A stretch of 64,000 nt of DNA from Erythrobasidium yunnanense (GCA_001600175.1 BCJC01000003.1:744001-808000); one strand, 5' to 3'. Shown: positions 20,646 through 34,976, counted from the first letter of the stretch. The notes: generated by a model from the sequence alone, not told the origin. Numbers and translations are program-made.

Positions 20646-23600
20646 ATGGTGTAGGTCTCTTGCAGGGCTTGCGCAACAGCAAGTAGGGTCTTGACGATTG
20701 TGACGCACACGCAGCCTCGAGGGCGTCGTAGCTGGCCTACTGAACCGTTTCCTCAAGACTTATGTCGAGAACTTGAACACCAGCCAGCTCAATATCGGTA
20801 TCTTCAGCGGTGATGTGCGACTCAAGAATTTGAAGCTCCGCAAAGAGGCTCTCGACAAGTTTCGGCTGCCGGTCGACGTCAAAGAAGGCTATCTGGGCGA
20901 CCTTACTCTGAGTATACCATGGAGTAACGTGTGTTGCAATGCTCAACCTCGTATGCTTCGGCACTTCTGACAGCTGGCGGTCGCGTTGCTTCTATTCATG
21001 CAGCTCAAGGGCAAGCCTGTCAAGATCCTCATCGAGAATGTCTATCTACTCGCTACGCCTGCGTCTCCAGATGCTCACTATGATCCAGAGGAGGAAGCTC
21101 AGCGAGCGCAGGCTGCAAAGATGGAGAAGCTCGAATCGGCCGAGCTACTGACGACGAAACCGTCAGCCGGACTCTCCGCTGAAGACGAAGCCAAGAACGA
21201 GTCTTTCGCAGCATCTCTTACCAATCGTATTGTAGACAACGTTCAGATCACGGTCAAGAATGTCCACTTGCGCTATGAAGACGATGTGAGCGTACCCGGA
21301 CATCCATTCGCAATCGGTATCACGCTGGCCGGCTTCAGCGCAATGTCGACAGACAAGCATTGGCAGCCAACATATATACACAATTCGAAGGAGGGGATAC
21401 ATAAGCTCGCCAACCTCGACTCGCTCGCTATCTATTTCGACTCTGATGCAGACTCGCTGGCAGGATATCCAGCCGACAGTGCTATCAAGCAGTTCAACAG
21501 CCTCATTGCGAAAGCCGATGCCAAAGAATCCGAGATCGTCGACCATCAGTACATCCTGCGACCCGTTTCAGGCGAAGGGCGATTAGTTCTCAATCATCAC
21601 GCCAACAAGGAAACGCCAAAGACAGATGCACAGCTTCTGTTCAAAGAGATTGCATTCGCTCTAGATGAACATCAGTACAAAGATGCCCTAAGCATGCTCG
21701 ACCTGTTCCATTTCTACACTCGCAAGAATCAGTACCGCAAGTACAGACCTGAGCAGAAGCAGTTAGAGCAGAACAGGAGCCGGGCCCTTCTACAATTCGC
21801 TCAGAAAGCTATCCTGCAGGAAGTCAAGGAGCGTCACCGAAAATGGACGTGGGATTACTTCAAAGAGCGACGGGATGACCGCAAGTTATACGTCTACTGC
21901 TTCAAGCTGAATGCAAGAGGTGAAAGCACACCAGATGTGAGTGTTTCCGCTATTTGCACCCTTACATCAGCTTACATGCCATACATAGGACAAGGCAAGA
22001 CTGGATGAGCTCGAACAGAAGCTAGCATACCAGGATCTTCGCTTCTATCGCTCGATAGCGCGCTCGGAGCTGCGCAAAGAACGGGTCAACGCAAGGCAGA
22101 CGGCACAACAGAAGGACTTGCAAGCTGGAGCGAAAGGCAAAGGGACCAGCGGGACAACAAGCAGCTCAGGCTGGCTCGGCTGGGTGTGGGGCGGGACTAA
22201 GACGCAAGCGCACAAGGAGGACGATCAGCCTCAGGATTTGTTAAGTGACGAGCAACGAAAGGAGCTTTACGATGCTATAGACTGGAACGACAAAGAAGCT
22301 ATTGCTGCAGACATTGATTTTCCCAAAGAAGCATTGAAACTCCGAGTCAATGCCAAGCTGGATACCGGATCGTTCGCTCTACGGAAAGACCCTCATGGCA
22401 AGGTCGTGGACATGCTCAAGGTGGTCTTCGATGATTTCTCAGCCGATGTGGTGCAGAGGCCGGACAACCTTGAGGCAGAATTAGCCCTAGGAGGCATGTC
22501 TGTGTATGATGGCACGAAGCCGGACACACTTCACAAGCAGATTGTGCGCGTGAAGCAGGCCGAAGGAGACAGCTCCGCAGCTGGAGATGGCTATATAGTC
22601 AACCCAGAGGCCAGGCCAACCGAGGGAGCGCGTACTGCTACGCAGGACTCGCCTGTGGCCGACAAGAAAGCGGAGGACCCGTTCTTCTACGTCAAATTCG
22701 AGCAGAACCCTCTGGATGAGCGCGCAGACACAGGTCTCATCGTCAAGATGAGGTATATGGAAGTGGTCTATCACAAGGGCTACGTCGAAGCCATCTTAGC
22801 CTTTTTCAAGCCGCCTGCAAGCCAGCTAGAATCTGTCAATGCCCTCGTCGATGCCGCCAGCGGTACTTTGGAGAACATTCGCAAGGAGACGAGAGCAGGT
22901 CTTGAATTCGCTCTACAGCAGCACAAGACAGTAGATTTGCGCGTAGACATGAATGCACCCATTATCATTATTCCAGAAGATGTCACCAAGTCAAGCTGTC
23001 AACATATCGTCTTGGATGCGGGTCACATCTCGGTAGAGAGTGAACTCGTAGACAAGAAAGCTGTAGCCGACATCAGGAACAAGGAGAACCAGCATTACGA
23101 TGACGCAGACTTTGAGCGCCTCGAGTCCCTTATGTACGATCGCTACCACATCAAGCTGGAATCCGCGCAGCTTCTTATGGCCAACACCCTTGATGCATGT
23201 ATGGACGCACTCGCCGCCGAGTCCACCCCGCAAGTACATATACTTGAGAGAATCAATATCGCCTTCCTCGCCGAGACCTGCATTGTGGCCAAGGCACCCA
23301 ATCTCACCAGATTCCGGATTACTGGAGATCTTCCTGACCTGCATGTACACTTCAGCGACCGGAAGTACAAGAATCTCATGCGAATGATCGATATCGCGCT
23401 ACCGAAGTTCGGGGAGGATGCAATCACTGCCTCAAACGCTGCAATTAGCGCAGCGGATGTTGAAGGCCAACAAGCACCTAAGAAAGACACGTCTGTGAGC
23501 GGCAATCAGACTTTCAAGCAAGCTCCGCTATACCTGGACGAGGACGATGCATTGAGTCTAGGCGAAGAGACCGATGTCGAGTACGAGGATGATGAGACCA

Positions 23601-26600
23601 AGAAGGATGATAGCGTCGACGGGTTCGCCGATGGTGGTGACAAGGACAAGGAAGCAGGAGAAGATCAGTTTTATGATCCTGGTGAAATTGTCGAGAGCGT
23701 AAGCTCATTGGCTATGATGCACAGTAGCGGCCAAACACTGACGGATCCCTCAATAGAACGCTAACTTCCGTCAGAAGTCCTTCGAATTCTCGTTTACAGT
23801 CTCGAAGCTTCAAGCATCCATATACCGATCGGATCCATCGATTGATAAGCCAGACAAGCTGCTCGTCGAAACAATACTAAATACTTTTCGTTTCGGCTTC
23901 GCGTTGCGACCTTACGACATGCAAGTTGGTATAACCCTTGCCTCCTTCTCCATCGAAGACAAGATGGTGGAATCTACTTCCCAATTTCCACAGCTCGTGT
24001 CTTCGGAAGCGGACTCGACTGCTGGCAAAGAAGCAGGCAGGGATCTGGTATCTATCAAGTATGCAAAGGTTCAGCCAGATTCTCCCGAATTTATGACAGT
24101 TCACGAAGGCAACAACCAAGTAAGTACATGGTTTATGCTTGAGTGTCTCGCACGCCAACTAAGCAGGTTTTATGCAACAGAGCGTGGAAGTCGAGATGTC
24201 CACGATCAGCTTGGTGGTTACTCGTGCTAGCATCGTGAGTCTGAATTACCCATAAAAATGATTTTGCTGACCCGCAATGCAGCTCATGCTCTTTGACTGG
24301 ATCATGACGACCTTCACAGGCGGTCCTGAGCAGAGTCAGGTCGCTCCTGTCGAGCAGTCTGCCTCTGATAAGGGAATAGTCGGCTCTCAAAACGCAACTT
24401 CAGCCGAGACGGCTGTAGAAAAGCTGCGAGTCAAAGTCAGACTGAGCGAGGTTCGCGCTATCCTGAACGACGATGGTACTCGACTGGCAACTCTGTCATT
24501 GCAAGCAGCAGATGTCAGTGTCCTTTTAAGAGGACCAAGTATGCGAGTGAACGCCAGACTTGGCAACCTCTCTTTGAGCGACGACTATAACGGGGATCAA
24601 GACACCAAGTACAAGCAATTGTTGACGATTGAGGGGGACAACCTGGCAGATTTCCAGTATGAGAGATATGATGCTCACGACACAGCAACATACCCAGGCT
24701 ACGATTCCATGGTATACCTTCGAAGTGGTTCTTTCCGCTTCACCTTCGTGCAGGGACCAATGCACCGCATCTTAAGATTCCTAACCAAGTTTGGGCGGAT
24801 GAAGGCTGTTTACGATGCAACAACGAATGCAGCCGCACAACAAGCTACGGAGCTCACCAATCAAGTTAGCAAGATGCACTACGACATACTGGTACATACG
24901 CCTATTCTTGTCTTTCCCCATACGCAAAGTGAAGGTGAAAGCCTCATAGCCAATCTAGGTGAAATGAGCGTGAACAACACCTTCGCGGATGAGGGGCCTG
25001 CTACCTTGACCAAGATCACAGCGAGCCTTAGCAAGATACGCCTTTCCTCCAGCAATGACAAAGGCGAGACGATCCAGATGCTTCGCAATGTGGATCTCAA
25101 GTTCGACATCACTATGGCAGAAGGCCAGGAGAGGAAGGCTTCCACCAGAACCAGACCAGATACAGAGGTGCGTGAGTCTTCAGAGGGGCGTCCACAAGGT
25201 ATTCATCGGTTGCTTCTTTCAGATCGTTGGGCACATGTCGGACGTACGCATGCATTTGACCGCCAATCAATACGCCTTCTTGCTCGATTTATCGCGTACC
25301 ATTCCAAATACTTTCGCAACCACCGAGGAAGAACAGGAAGAGGATGGTCAGCTCGATGCGCAAGCTACAGCCAACAACACTCCAGCTCGCGTCAAGTCGC
25401 CTAGCCCGGTGGAGGGTGCCCTCGGTTCTAAAGAATCAGAAACTGTTGACCTGTTCCCAGAGCTTGCCAAAGTGGCTTTCAACGAACAGGGAGAGAAGGT
25501 TGTTCTTTACAGCAAATTAGAGTTCGCTTTCACAGTCAAAACGATCTATCTAGAGTTGTACACCAAGGAAGCTCAACAGCAAGAAGCCCTTAAGCAATGC
25601 AGTCTAGCCTGCTTCTCCCTCAACGATGTGGACGTCAAGCACAAAATGGTTTCTAATAGCTCGATGGAAGCTGAAGTGCTGCTCCGATCCTTCGTAAGTA
25701 GGATTGCCTGAGCGATGCAAAGTGATTAGCTGAACTGTCGCAACCAGACTGTACACGACACCCGACCATCTATAGAGACGAAATTCCGGGAGATCCTGCC
25801 GGCGTCTCGCGAGAAGGGCTATCAGTTAATGATCAGCTACGCTGTGACCGGTGGGAGTGAAAGCAGCTCGGTGGCCAATGTCACTGTCGATACGCCATCT
25901 GTAATCTTTTCGCTCGACCCGCTATTCGCAATGCTGGACTTCGCAAGCGCGCCCTTCAAGAATAACGCCCCGACTGAACCAGATGACAAGGAGGCAGAAG
26001 AAACCGAAAAGGAGAAAGATACCGCAACTACTTCCTCTCCCTCGCAAGGTCTGGCCTTCCGTGTCAATGTAGTCCAGGCGTCTGTCAAACTTCTGGCCGA
26101 TCCCACCCGATCGGATAGCGAAGCCATCGTATTATCTATACGTCAAGTACAACTAGCACAACAAGGTACTATGGTCTTGAGTGTGGATCACATGGGCATC
26201 TTCCTCTGTAAAATGGACAAGCAAAGGGAGACAATCCGAATCCTAGACGATTTTGACCTCAATCTGTCGATGGACAACCGTGCAGACAATGGTTCCCAGA
26301 ACTCAAGCATCGAATTAGACCTGCAGGCACTGGTATTGCGCCTTTCCATGCGCGATATCACATTGGCTACAAATATATTCTCGCGAGCCATTGAGTTGTC
26401 GGGTGCTTCAAAGAAAGACAACGAAGATGATCAGACGCTTGCTGCCGAGCGGCCTAGGCGACCTGTCGAGTCCAAGAAAGCTAGCCAGCCAAGCACGAAT
26501 GCTCGCCGACGAGTTTCTGCACCACAACCACCTAAAGCAGAGCTTCTTGCCACCCGAGAATCAGTATGTGGTTCCTTCATAATTCTACAGCGCTCCGACT

Positions 26601-29600
26601 GATATTACGCCTTCAGTTGAGAGCTACATTTGGGGGCTTCCGCCTCGTTCTGATATCCGACCTGCACGAGCTGCCTGTCCTCGACTTGAAGGCACCTAAG
26701 TTTAGTGCTCGGGTCCAGGACTGGTCTGCAGATGTAAGTCGGCTTACACCCATATCCGTATTAGCTAAAGCTTCAAGCACAGATGCGTGCCAATGTTAAT
26801 ATCACCCCGGTCATCAATTACTACAACCTGACCAATTCCAGATGGGAAGCCCTCATGGACCCTTGGGAGTTCAGTATTCAGGTATACCAGCCATTTCCTT
26901 CACTCGGTTTCCAATCTTGCTAACTCGCTGGTTAGGCCAACAAGACGGCTGCTACTCAGGCGATGGCCATCGCTCTATCCTCGAAGCGCAGGCTTGAAGT
27001 CAATATCACACATACGTTCATTGAGCTGGCCATGAACTCGATGTCTCTTTGGAGTCAGCAAGGGGAAGAGATTCTGAAGACCAGTCGTGGCTCAAATGCT
27101 CCCTTCCTCATCCGAAACCGCACTGGCTATAAGTTGTCGATTTGGGCGGAGTCTGATGATATGACTCGCAACGCTCCAGCATCACAAATGCTTGCGGACG
27201 GGGACGACCTTCCCTGGAGAATGGACGATTGGAAGACTATGCGAGAGGCAGCGACTACAGCTGTTGTCCACAACTCGGTTGGCATATCTTTGCAAGGGAC
27301 ATCTTGGGAGCGGGTCAAGCATATTTCCGTCGAGAGGGAGGGCGAGCAAGTCTACAGACTGAAGCCGAAGATCGATCAGACGACACACAGGATGCTCTGC
27401 GAAGTCAAGCTCGTCAACAACGTCAAAGTTGTGACATTTAGATCCACCTTCAAGATCGAAAACTTGACTATGGTGCCTAGCGAAATGATCATTGTGGACG
27501 CGAACGGGAAGAAAGCTTCTGCTGTTTTCAAGCTACGTAAGCTTAATAGCCACAAGACCCTCCTGTATCGACATGATCTAATAGTCCTCGACAGCGCCTG
27601 GCGGGGAATGCTCAGTCCCTATTGAATCGGCATACAATCAGCGGATTAAGCTTAGGCCAGATCGTGAGAGCATTCGATAGAGACGCACTTGTCGATATAC
27701 TGACTATAAATCGATAGCTGGCTTCGGTCATGCTTGGTCCACCGACTCTTATCATTGGCAAGACCTCATCAAGAGACCACGTAGGGTGATCTCCTGCAAG
27801 TCCAACGAAAAGGAAGCTTCCTTCAGATTCCAAGCATTCTCGGAGTTTGATAAAGCTGATCCTATACTCAAGTAAGAAGATGTTTGGTATCCCGCGCAAG
27901 AACGAGGCTGACTAGTCGCGACTGCCATAGGTCCTATCCACGCTTGACACTACGACTGCGGCCTCCCATCGAGGTTGAAAACCTTCTACCTTACGACATA
28001 CGTTTCCGCATTTACGATAAGAACCGCGAACATAACTGGTCCAGCTTCCTCCGCAAGGGTGGCGTCAGCCCGCTGCACATGGCAGATCTGAATCACCTCT
28101 TGCTGCTGAGCGTTGAGATCCAAGATTCCCGTATGTTTGCGATACCAGCAGTCGGCCTATAAAGCAATGGCTGACATATTCGTTCTAATCAGCCTTCAAA
28201 CGAAGCGAATTTGCCATTATCAATACCGATAACCCCGACGACCTCGCTATCGAAGATGAGATGCTCATGGAAGACAACGATGGCCTCAAGGTAGCTTTGC
28301 GCTTGCACTACGAACGTTACCCAGCTTCTGGCGGAGCCTTCAAGGTTCAGATTTATGCTCCTTATGTCATCTACAACAAGACAGGGTTAGAACTGGCCTT
28401 GAAGTCGAAGGCACCCTTCTCGAGTGCGAAGAACGTTGCTGGTCAGAGTCTCTTCTCAAGTGGGTCATCTGTTGCCCGATTCCTTGGCTCTCCTGACAAT
28501 AACGCACCTGAAGGTTCTCACCAAAGGGCGGAACCTTTGCCGTTGGTATTCTCATTCCCTTCCCGTGATGCACGAAACCGGGTGCAGTTACGCCTAGCAA
28601 GTTCAGCATGGTCACAGGTAAGGCGGTTGAACTCTCCAGCCGATATCAAGCTGATGCAGAGTCCACTCAGCCGCTGAGCCTCGAGACGATCGGTACCGAA
28701 AGCGAAGTGGTTGTCTCTTCTCAGAGTGGCCAGGAACAAGTCCATGTCGGCATGAAGGTTACAGAGGGTGTCGGCAATGTGAGTCGTAGCGAACTGTTGT
28801 TACGCAAGCAGAAAGACTCATACCGGACTCTGCGCAGTACAAGATCATCAAGGTCATTACCTTCTACCCAAGATTTGTGATAGCTAACAACACAAAGGAC
28901 GATATATGCGTGCGGCCTTCCGGATCGACATATACCCTCACTTTGGCGGCAGGTGAGAAACAGCCCATACATTGGTGGCGTCAGAATAGCCCCCTGCACA
29001 TGGTGGTCTCCTATCCGAGCATCAACAAGTGGTAAGATATCCGCACTGCCTGAATGAGCCCCGGCTGAGGAGTCAGCTTCAGGTCACCACCGTTCAGTAT
29101 CTGCGAGATAGGTGAAATCCATGCTCGACTTCAAGATGAAAATGCTCGGGAGCATCTGATCCGTGCCGACGTTGCTCTAAGTGGGCCGGTCATCTTTGTC
29201 AGGCTCGATCATGAAGAGAGAGGGTATCCGATACTCATCGAGAATGCATCTGACTTCAGCTTCACAATTAGTCAAGCGGTAAGTGGGCATATTCATGCCT
29301 CAAGCTATCGCTGATAGTTTCATTTTCTATGCAGACATCGCAGCAGGGCTCGAATCGCTCGCAACCGGAGAAGCAATATCATATGGCGGCGCATTCGAAT
29401 CTACCTTACGCATGGGATTATCCCGCGCAGAATGAGAAGATCATGCGATTGACCAACGGAAACAAAGAGAGGCTCCTCAACGTGATGGAAATAGGCAGTC
29501 TTGTGCCCTTCAAGTTCAATGTCAGTTCGGACACCACTGTATCGTCATCATGCACAGCTGAGCAGGTATCGCAGAACGGCAATACTCGTCAAACTGTGTC

Positions 29601-31765
29601 CATCGACATCCTGGCAGAAGGGCACAGACAGACAGTCCGAATCACTAATTACGACGAGTCGCTGTCCCTCTTCAAGCTACAGCGACGTGATACAAGCCTT
29701 TCCATGGGCAGGACATCCAGCTCCAGTTCGAGGGAAGCAGAATTTGAAGCCAAAGAACAAAAGACTCCCGTAACCTTCAGCTTAAGTCTGTCGCTCGAGG
29801 GTATAGGTATTTCGATCATCAATCGGAACATGGCAGAGCTTGTCTATGCGTCCTTCCGGGGCATTCGCCTCAATTACGCAGATTCCGCGGACAACCAGTC
29901 TGTTCGCTTCAGTATCAAATGGATACAGATCGATAACCAGCTGTTCGGCGGAATTTTCCCTCTTCTCCTGTATCCTTCCGTCATTCCGCGAGACGGGAAG
30001 GAGCTTGAAGTACACCCTAATCTTCAGGTAGCCGTCACGCTGCTAAAGAGCCAGGGTGAGAAGCCCTCCAGCTTGATCAGCGAAACTACCGCTAATACCA
30101 CAACAGCGCACGGCGTGCTATACTTCAAATACGCAAGCATTCTCCTTCAGGAGATGACTGTCGAGGTCGACGAGGACTTCCTATTCGCCCTACTCGACTT
30201 TACCAAGCTTCGAGGGACTACTGGCGATGCTCCACCTCCTTCGTTACTGAGCGAAGATGAGAACAAGCCTTTGCCTGATGAGCCGGTAGCTGTACAGAGC
30301 ACGGACGTATACTTCGAGTCTCTGGAACTCCAGCCTGTCCAGCTCGACCTTTCCTTCATGCGTACGGAAACGCTAAACAGCGATTCAGAGTGAGATCACG
30401 ACCTTAATCGAAATTGCTTACATGAAGCTGACCTATTCTCTGCAGTATCTTCCAAAGCAACCGTAACGCTGTTGCCTATTTCTTGAATGCGGTAACGATG
30501 GCTTTGGGCAACGTCAACGATGCGCCTATCCGTCTGAACGCTCTCATAGTTACAGACGTGAGGTGTTCTTACGCTGTTTTAGCGCAGCGTATCATGCTGC
30601 ACTACCAGCAAGAATTCGTCAACCAGCTCTATCGCGTCTTGGGCTCGGCCGATTTCCTCGGTAACCCGATTGGTCTCTTCAGCAACGTCTCTTCCGGAGT
30701 GGCGGATCTCTTCTACGAGCCTACTGAGGGCGTTGTAGAATTCCGAGACTTTGGAGCAGGCCTTGCTCGGGGTGCTGGAAGCTTTGTCAAGAAGACGGTA
30801 TTTGGCGTGACAGACAGTATGACCAAAGTCACAGGCAGTATCGGCAAAGGTCTCTCTGCAGCTACGCTTGACAAGCAGTTCCAAAGCCAGCGAAGGATGC
30901 GACAGTATCGAAACAAACCACGACATGCTCTATACGGAGTCGCGGCCGGTGCGGGTTCTCTCGTATCTAGCGTTGCAAGCGGCTTCGAAGGTTTGGCAAG
31001 AAAGCCAATCGAGGGAGCGGAAGCAGGAGGTGCCGCCGGCTTCATCAAAGGTATCGGAAAAGGGGTCGTTGGCTTTGCGACAAAGCCTGTCGTCGGAATG
31101 TTTGATCTGGCCAGCAATGTGACGGAAGGTAGGCGAATGCCGTTCAAGTGCTCCGTAAACCCAAAGCTGACGATGTTCTCTCTCGTGCAGGTATAAGAAA
31201 CACGACAACCGTCTTCGACCAAAGCTCGATCGACAAAGTAAGACTGCCGCGAATCATACCGCATGACAGGGTTTTGAGGGTAAGATCGCCTCCAGTCGAT
31301 TGGGGTGATGCGTTAGCTGATACATATGTCGATCCAGCCTTTCAATGAACGAGAAGCGCTTGGCCAGTTCTGGCTCAAGAATTTGGAGAATGGACGATTC
31401 TTTAACGATCATTACATAGCACATCTTGCAATCAGTGGAGACAACGCCAACGATCTTATCGTGCTTCTCACTACAGACGCAGTCATCTTGGCCCGCGTCA
31501 CGAAACTGAAAGTGATGTGGCACGTACCGCTCAGCGACTTGCAGAGCATTAGCTTGGAGCCGAATGGCATTTCTCTGAGCTTGAGGGGAGGGGCACGAGG
31601 ACCTTTCCTTGCTCTTCCAGACCAGGAGAGCAGGCTGTGGTTCTTCTCGCATGTAGAACGGTAAATTTCGTCAACGCGATGTTGACACCGAGCATCCCGC
31701 TGATATGCATCTCTACGCATTGCAGGGTAGTAACTTCGCATAATCTGCAAAGGAGATTCGAGTAG
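20646..31765 (+). CDS. VPS13: VPS13 lipid-transfer protein
   Basis: A bridge-like protein that moves lipids between organelles at contact sites (endosome, mitochondrion, ER, prospore membrane). I rebuilt 24 exons: 20646-20650, 20715-20928, 21004-21936, 21989-23698, 23775-24119, 24181-24234, 24283-25167, 25223-25693, 25748-26563, 26617-26733, 26783-26881, 26936-27536, 27595-27663, 27718-27871, 27931-28130, 28193-28617, 28671-28778, 28838-29031, 29083-29278, 29335-30389, 30446-31128, 31191-31279, 31338-31660 and 31726-31765, giving 3261 residues. The chorein N-terminus reads [20 protein letters not shown], then [17 protein letters not shown]. The adaptor-binding repeats include [16 protein letters not shown] and [10 protein letters not shown]. 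The C-terminal part has [20 protein letters not shown], the ATG2-like helices and a final PH-like domain. Exon 1 holds only ATGGT. Confidence 0.96.
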
Positions 31766-31976
31766 TCATATTTTAGCATCCCATAAAGTCAGTCCAGTTG
31801 AACTTGTCGTAAATATCGCTAGCATAGTAGAATGAGCTGGAAGGCACAGCTGTAATAGATATAACAGGGGTCCGCCCTTCGAATAACACGAAACGGCCAA
31901 AGTAGCCAAAGAATAGGAAAATACGATCTGAGAAGAAAGAATCGAAAGTCTGATTGAAGGCTTGAGGTCAAAGTCA

Positions 31977-33703
31977 CTAGTCGTCGTCATCGTCTCTTGC
32001 ATTGGACAAGGTAGGCTCTGTCTTGCCGCCATTGACACCCCTCAGTATTTCCTTCTTGATCTGGGCCGAACTCTTCACACCACCCTCGCTCGACCCCGGG
32101 TGCTCCTTGTAGAAGTCCTTCACAAAGTCCGCAATACCGGTCTCTCCTATCTCCTTGTAGGCACGAGCTCCCCATCGCCATTCCTCGTCTGTTGAGCCAA
32201 GTGAAGGCTGATTGTCTTCATTCTGGCGCTGCGTAGCTCGCTGAGTCGCTTGAGTAGCTTTGACGCGCTGCGTACCGCCTGTCTGGGTAGATTGTGTCTT
32301 GTTGCTACTTGCAGCTAGCTTGGTCTTCTCCAGGTAATTCTGCTTGATGAGCAAGGAGAGGAAAGTGTTTAACGTCTGCTTTTCAGGACGTAATGCTGTA
32401 GGATTGAGCGGTAAAGGCGTTTCCAGACGCAGATTGATGTTCTTGAGATGCGTGAGAAGTTGTTCTGAAATACTGAGTCTCAGCCTGGGTCGATTCGTCA
32501 CTGTAAGCTGAAATGCCTTACCATCGGTGAGAACGCGCTCGTTGACGAGGATGAGACTGAGTATGACATATAGTATACCCATAAGGGTACGCTGTTCTGG
32601 CCCAGTCTTCCAGTCAAAGATAGCATCGTCTCCCTGCTTCCATTCCTGCAGTTTAACGGAAGCTGCGTCTCCCAATGACCCAGCTACGTCCACCTCTCGG
32701 CGGACGAGAGTATCATTCTCGAGATTTGTATCCGGAGCTATAGCGGCTCGTAGAAGCTTGTCATCGAGCGTTGTTCGCAGACAGAATGCTTTCGCACTAC
32801 CCTTCTTTGGCTTGTCACTGTCCTTCTTGGCTTTCGGCTTCTTCTTCTTCTTGCGCCCACCCTCTTCACCCTCATCTCCAGATGCTTCATCATCATCCTC
32901 GGCCTCATCGTTGGCCTGAGTTGCATTCTTCTTCTTCGATTTCTCTGCTGGCTCTTCAGTATTCTGAGGGAACAGCTCAGCAAGCTCCATCCCAAAGTTG
33001 TTCTGAAGTAGTATATTAGCCTTGCTGAAGACTTGAGCGAAAGCACGCGTGTTGCCGGCCAGAACTGATGTCTCACGTTAGTTAGCTACGTAGCTTCAGT
33101 CGCCAATGCACACACCTTTCTTGTTGATCTCATCACGCTTGAGGAGCCTCTTGCTAGCCTCGTTGCAGATAGCAAGCCTGACCAGCTCACGGGCTTTCTC
33201 GGTCACGTCCTGTTTTTTCCAGGCAGAAAAACGCGTGTTTCAGCTGGCGAAACATGACATTCTCATATTGATGACTGTAGTATGCACCTTGTCGCTCATC
33301 TTGGCCTTTCCCTTGCGAGTTGCGCCTCCATTCTCGTCGCCTTCATTTTCCTCGTCGCTCTCGTTGTTTCGCCGAGCGTCCTTGTCTTTGCTACTCTTCT
33401 TCTTTCCCTTGTCTTTGCTGCTGCTTGATTTGCCCTTTTCTTTGCGTTTTGCAGCAATGTTAGCTTCAGCTCGTTCCAGCTCGTCGGGCTGCTCTTCTTC
33501 TTCTTCGACCGGCTCGTCGTCTTCTTCTTCCTGGACATTTGATACGCAGAGATAGTGATAGGTAGTGCCAGCGTCAGCCTTTCTCCCTCCTCAGCGGATT
33601 CAGTCGCAGCCAATTCTCACGTCGCGTCGTCGTCGAGGCTGCCAAATGGCGACTCAGCGCTATCCACGCTACTCTATATCGACGGCTCATCACAGCTCAC
33701 CAT
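31977..33703 (-). CDS. NSE3: NSE3/MAGE-domain subunit of the SMC5/6 complex
   Basis: Exons, in transcript order, are 33703-33701, 33638-33621, 33530-33288, 33209-33116 and 33064-31977 (481 residues). The N-terminus is a highly charged, disordered region (MPRRRRDEEEDDEPVEEEEE). The MAGE homology domain begins at KARELVRLAICNEASKRLLK and continues NKKVLAGNTRAFAQVFSKAN and NNFGMELAELFP. After a Lys/acidic insertion it has GILYVILSLILVNERVL and, near the end, EWRWGARAYKEIGE. NSE3 pairs with NSE1 and NSE4 as the kite subunits of SMC5/6 in DNA repair and chromosome segregation. The first coding exon is the ATG alone. That is inferred from a strong donor (GTGAGC) directly after it and the lack of another usable start. 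The gene converges on VPS13 with 211 bases between stops. Confidence 0.85.
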
Positions 33704-34219
33704 GGTCGGATGTCTAGCTGTCTTTCTCTGCGATAATTGGACGTGCTTTCAGATCAAGCGAAAGCGAAGAATGCAAAGTCGCCGGCAGCTGCAAAGCCTG
33801 TATCACTCTGACATCTTACATACATGTCATGCAAGAAACAAGGTTTATTCAAAGCCTTGGGCTCTGCATGCTACGTCTACTGCAAAGACTGGATCGCACG
33901 CCCGCCATGAATAAAGATAGACGCCATCCAAGACTACAAATTGGACAATGAGGCACCTAGCTGACAAGGGAACATCGCTTACTGTTCCCCTTGACCAGAT
34001 TGGCCGGACGCCAGCATGTCAACCGGTCGAAACCTTTCTTCCTATGATAGATCGCTTGCGATACGGCTGCTGCAGGACACCTGCAACTTTGATGTCATCC
34101 GTTACTGTCCTCTTTCTGCTCATTCCCACAACTACATCTAGCAAGACTCTGGTAGTCTGACACCCACTGCTCGACGCATCTACCTCTCCGCGGAACACAC
34201 ATACGCCATACTGCTCGCG
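33704..34219. promoter_or_regulatory. Divergent promoter region, NSE3 (-) and secreted protein (+)
   Basis: These 516 bases separate two divergent starts. No gene or repeat was recognised. A weak tRNA B-box-like string near 34020 has no matching A box or acceptor stem. Confidence 0.4.
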
Positions 34220-34976
34220 ATGCTCTCTCGGTCTCCAGCTCTCGTCGTCTTCACAGCTGCGCTGGCCGGCACGCTGACTCTGGCGAGACCTCTCATAGCT
34301 CGCGAGCCGTCTTTGGGCTCCGCTCCTGCTGCACTCGCAGCCCGCTCTGTGCAGGGCCCGTCGCCCGATGTCACTATAGAGGTCTCGCATCAAGTGGCTA
34401 CTCTGCCCGGGATGGATTACGATCTTTTTCCTGTCATATACCTTCCCGAGGATCCTAATAATGCTGACAAGGCAATCAAACTAGACGAAGCAGCCGGATT
34501 GAGTGAGTTACTGTATATGCATCTTCCGCAAGCGACCGCTGTCTCACGCCTATATCTATAGAGCATGTCCTCTTTCCAAACGCCGGAGGCTACACAAGTT
34601 TCGTACAGTTCGATGCGGACAAATCAACGAAAGGTCAGATGCTGGCGTACAACAAGGATAAGACCGCCATCGTCACCACCGACTACTCCAAATTTGACGC
34701 ATTCTCAACGCCTGGGTCATGGGACATCCAGTGCGGACCACCACCTATGTCGACATCGGCCCAAGGTACATCGCAACTCTGCGCTCTGTACTTCTCTGGC
34801 GAAGACAGGAAGTGTCTCAAGAAGGTCAATGGTGCTTTTGTCGTCGATCTTGCCTGCGATAAAGCCAAGGTCAATGCTAACCAAGTCCGTTCATACAGTC
34901 ATTTCAAGGGAGCATAGTATTGTACTGACTATCTTAGAAGCTCTGGGAGCTGCTAGGGACACCCCGATCTAGCTGA
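34220..34976 (+). CDS. Secreted protein, family 3 copy 1
   Basis: The signal peptide is MLSRSPALVVFTAALAGTLT, followed by ARPLIAREPSLG. The conserved core is YDLFPVIYLPEDPNNADKAI, and the C-terminal core is LCALYFSGEDRKCLKKVNGA, then FVVDLACDKAK. Exons are 34220-34502 and from 34562. Two ends are possible. Read through, exon 2 ends at 34917 (212 residues). If an intron 34887-34937 is removed, at the same position as in the next paralog, it ends at 34976 with KLWELLGTPRSS. The second matches the paralog's gene structure. No known domain is seen. It is a probable exported protein with three or four cysteines and unknown role. Confidence 0.8.

Noticed and set aside
33990-34040. tRNA-like B-box string (GGTCGAAACC)
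   Set aside because: No A box, cloverleaf or acceptor stem could be formed around it.
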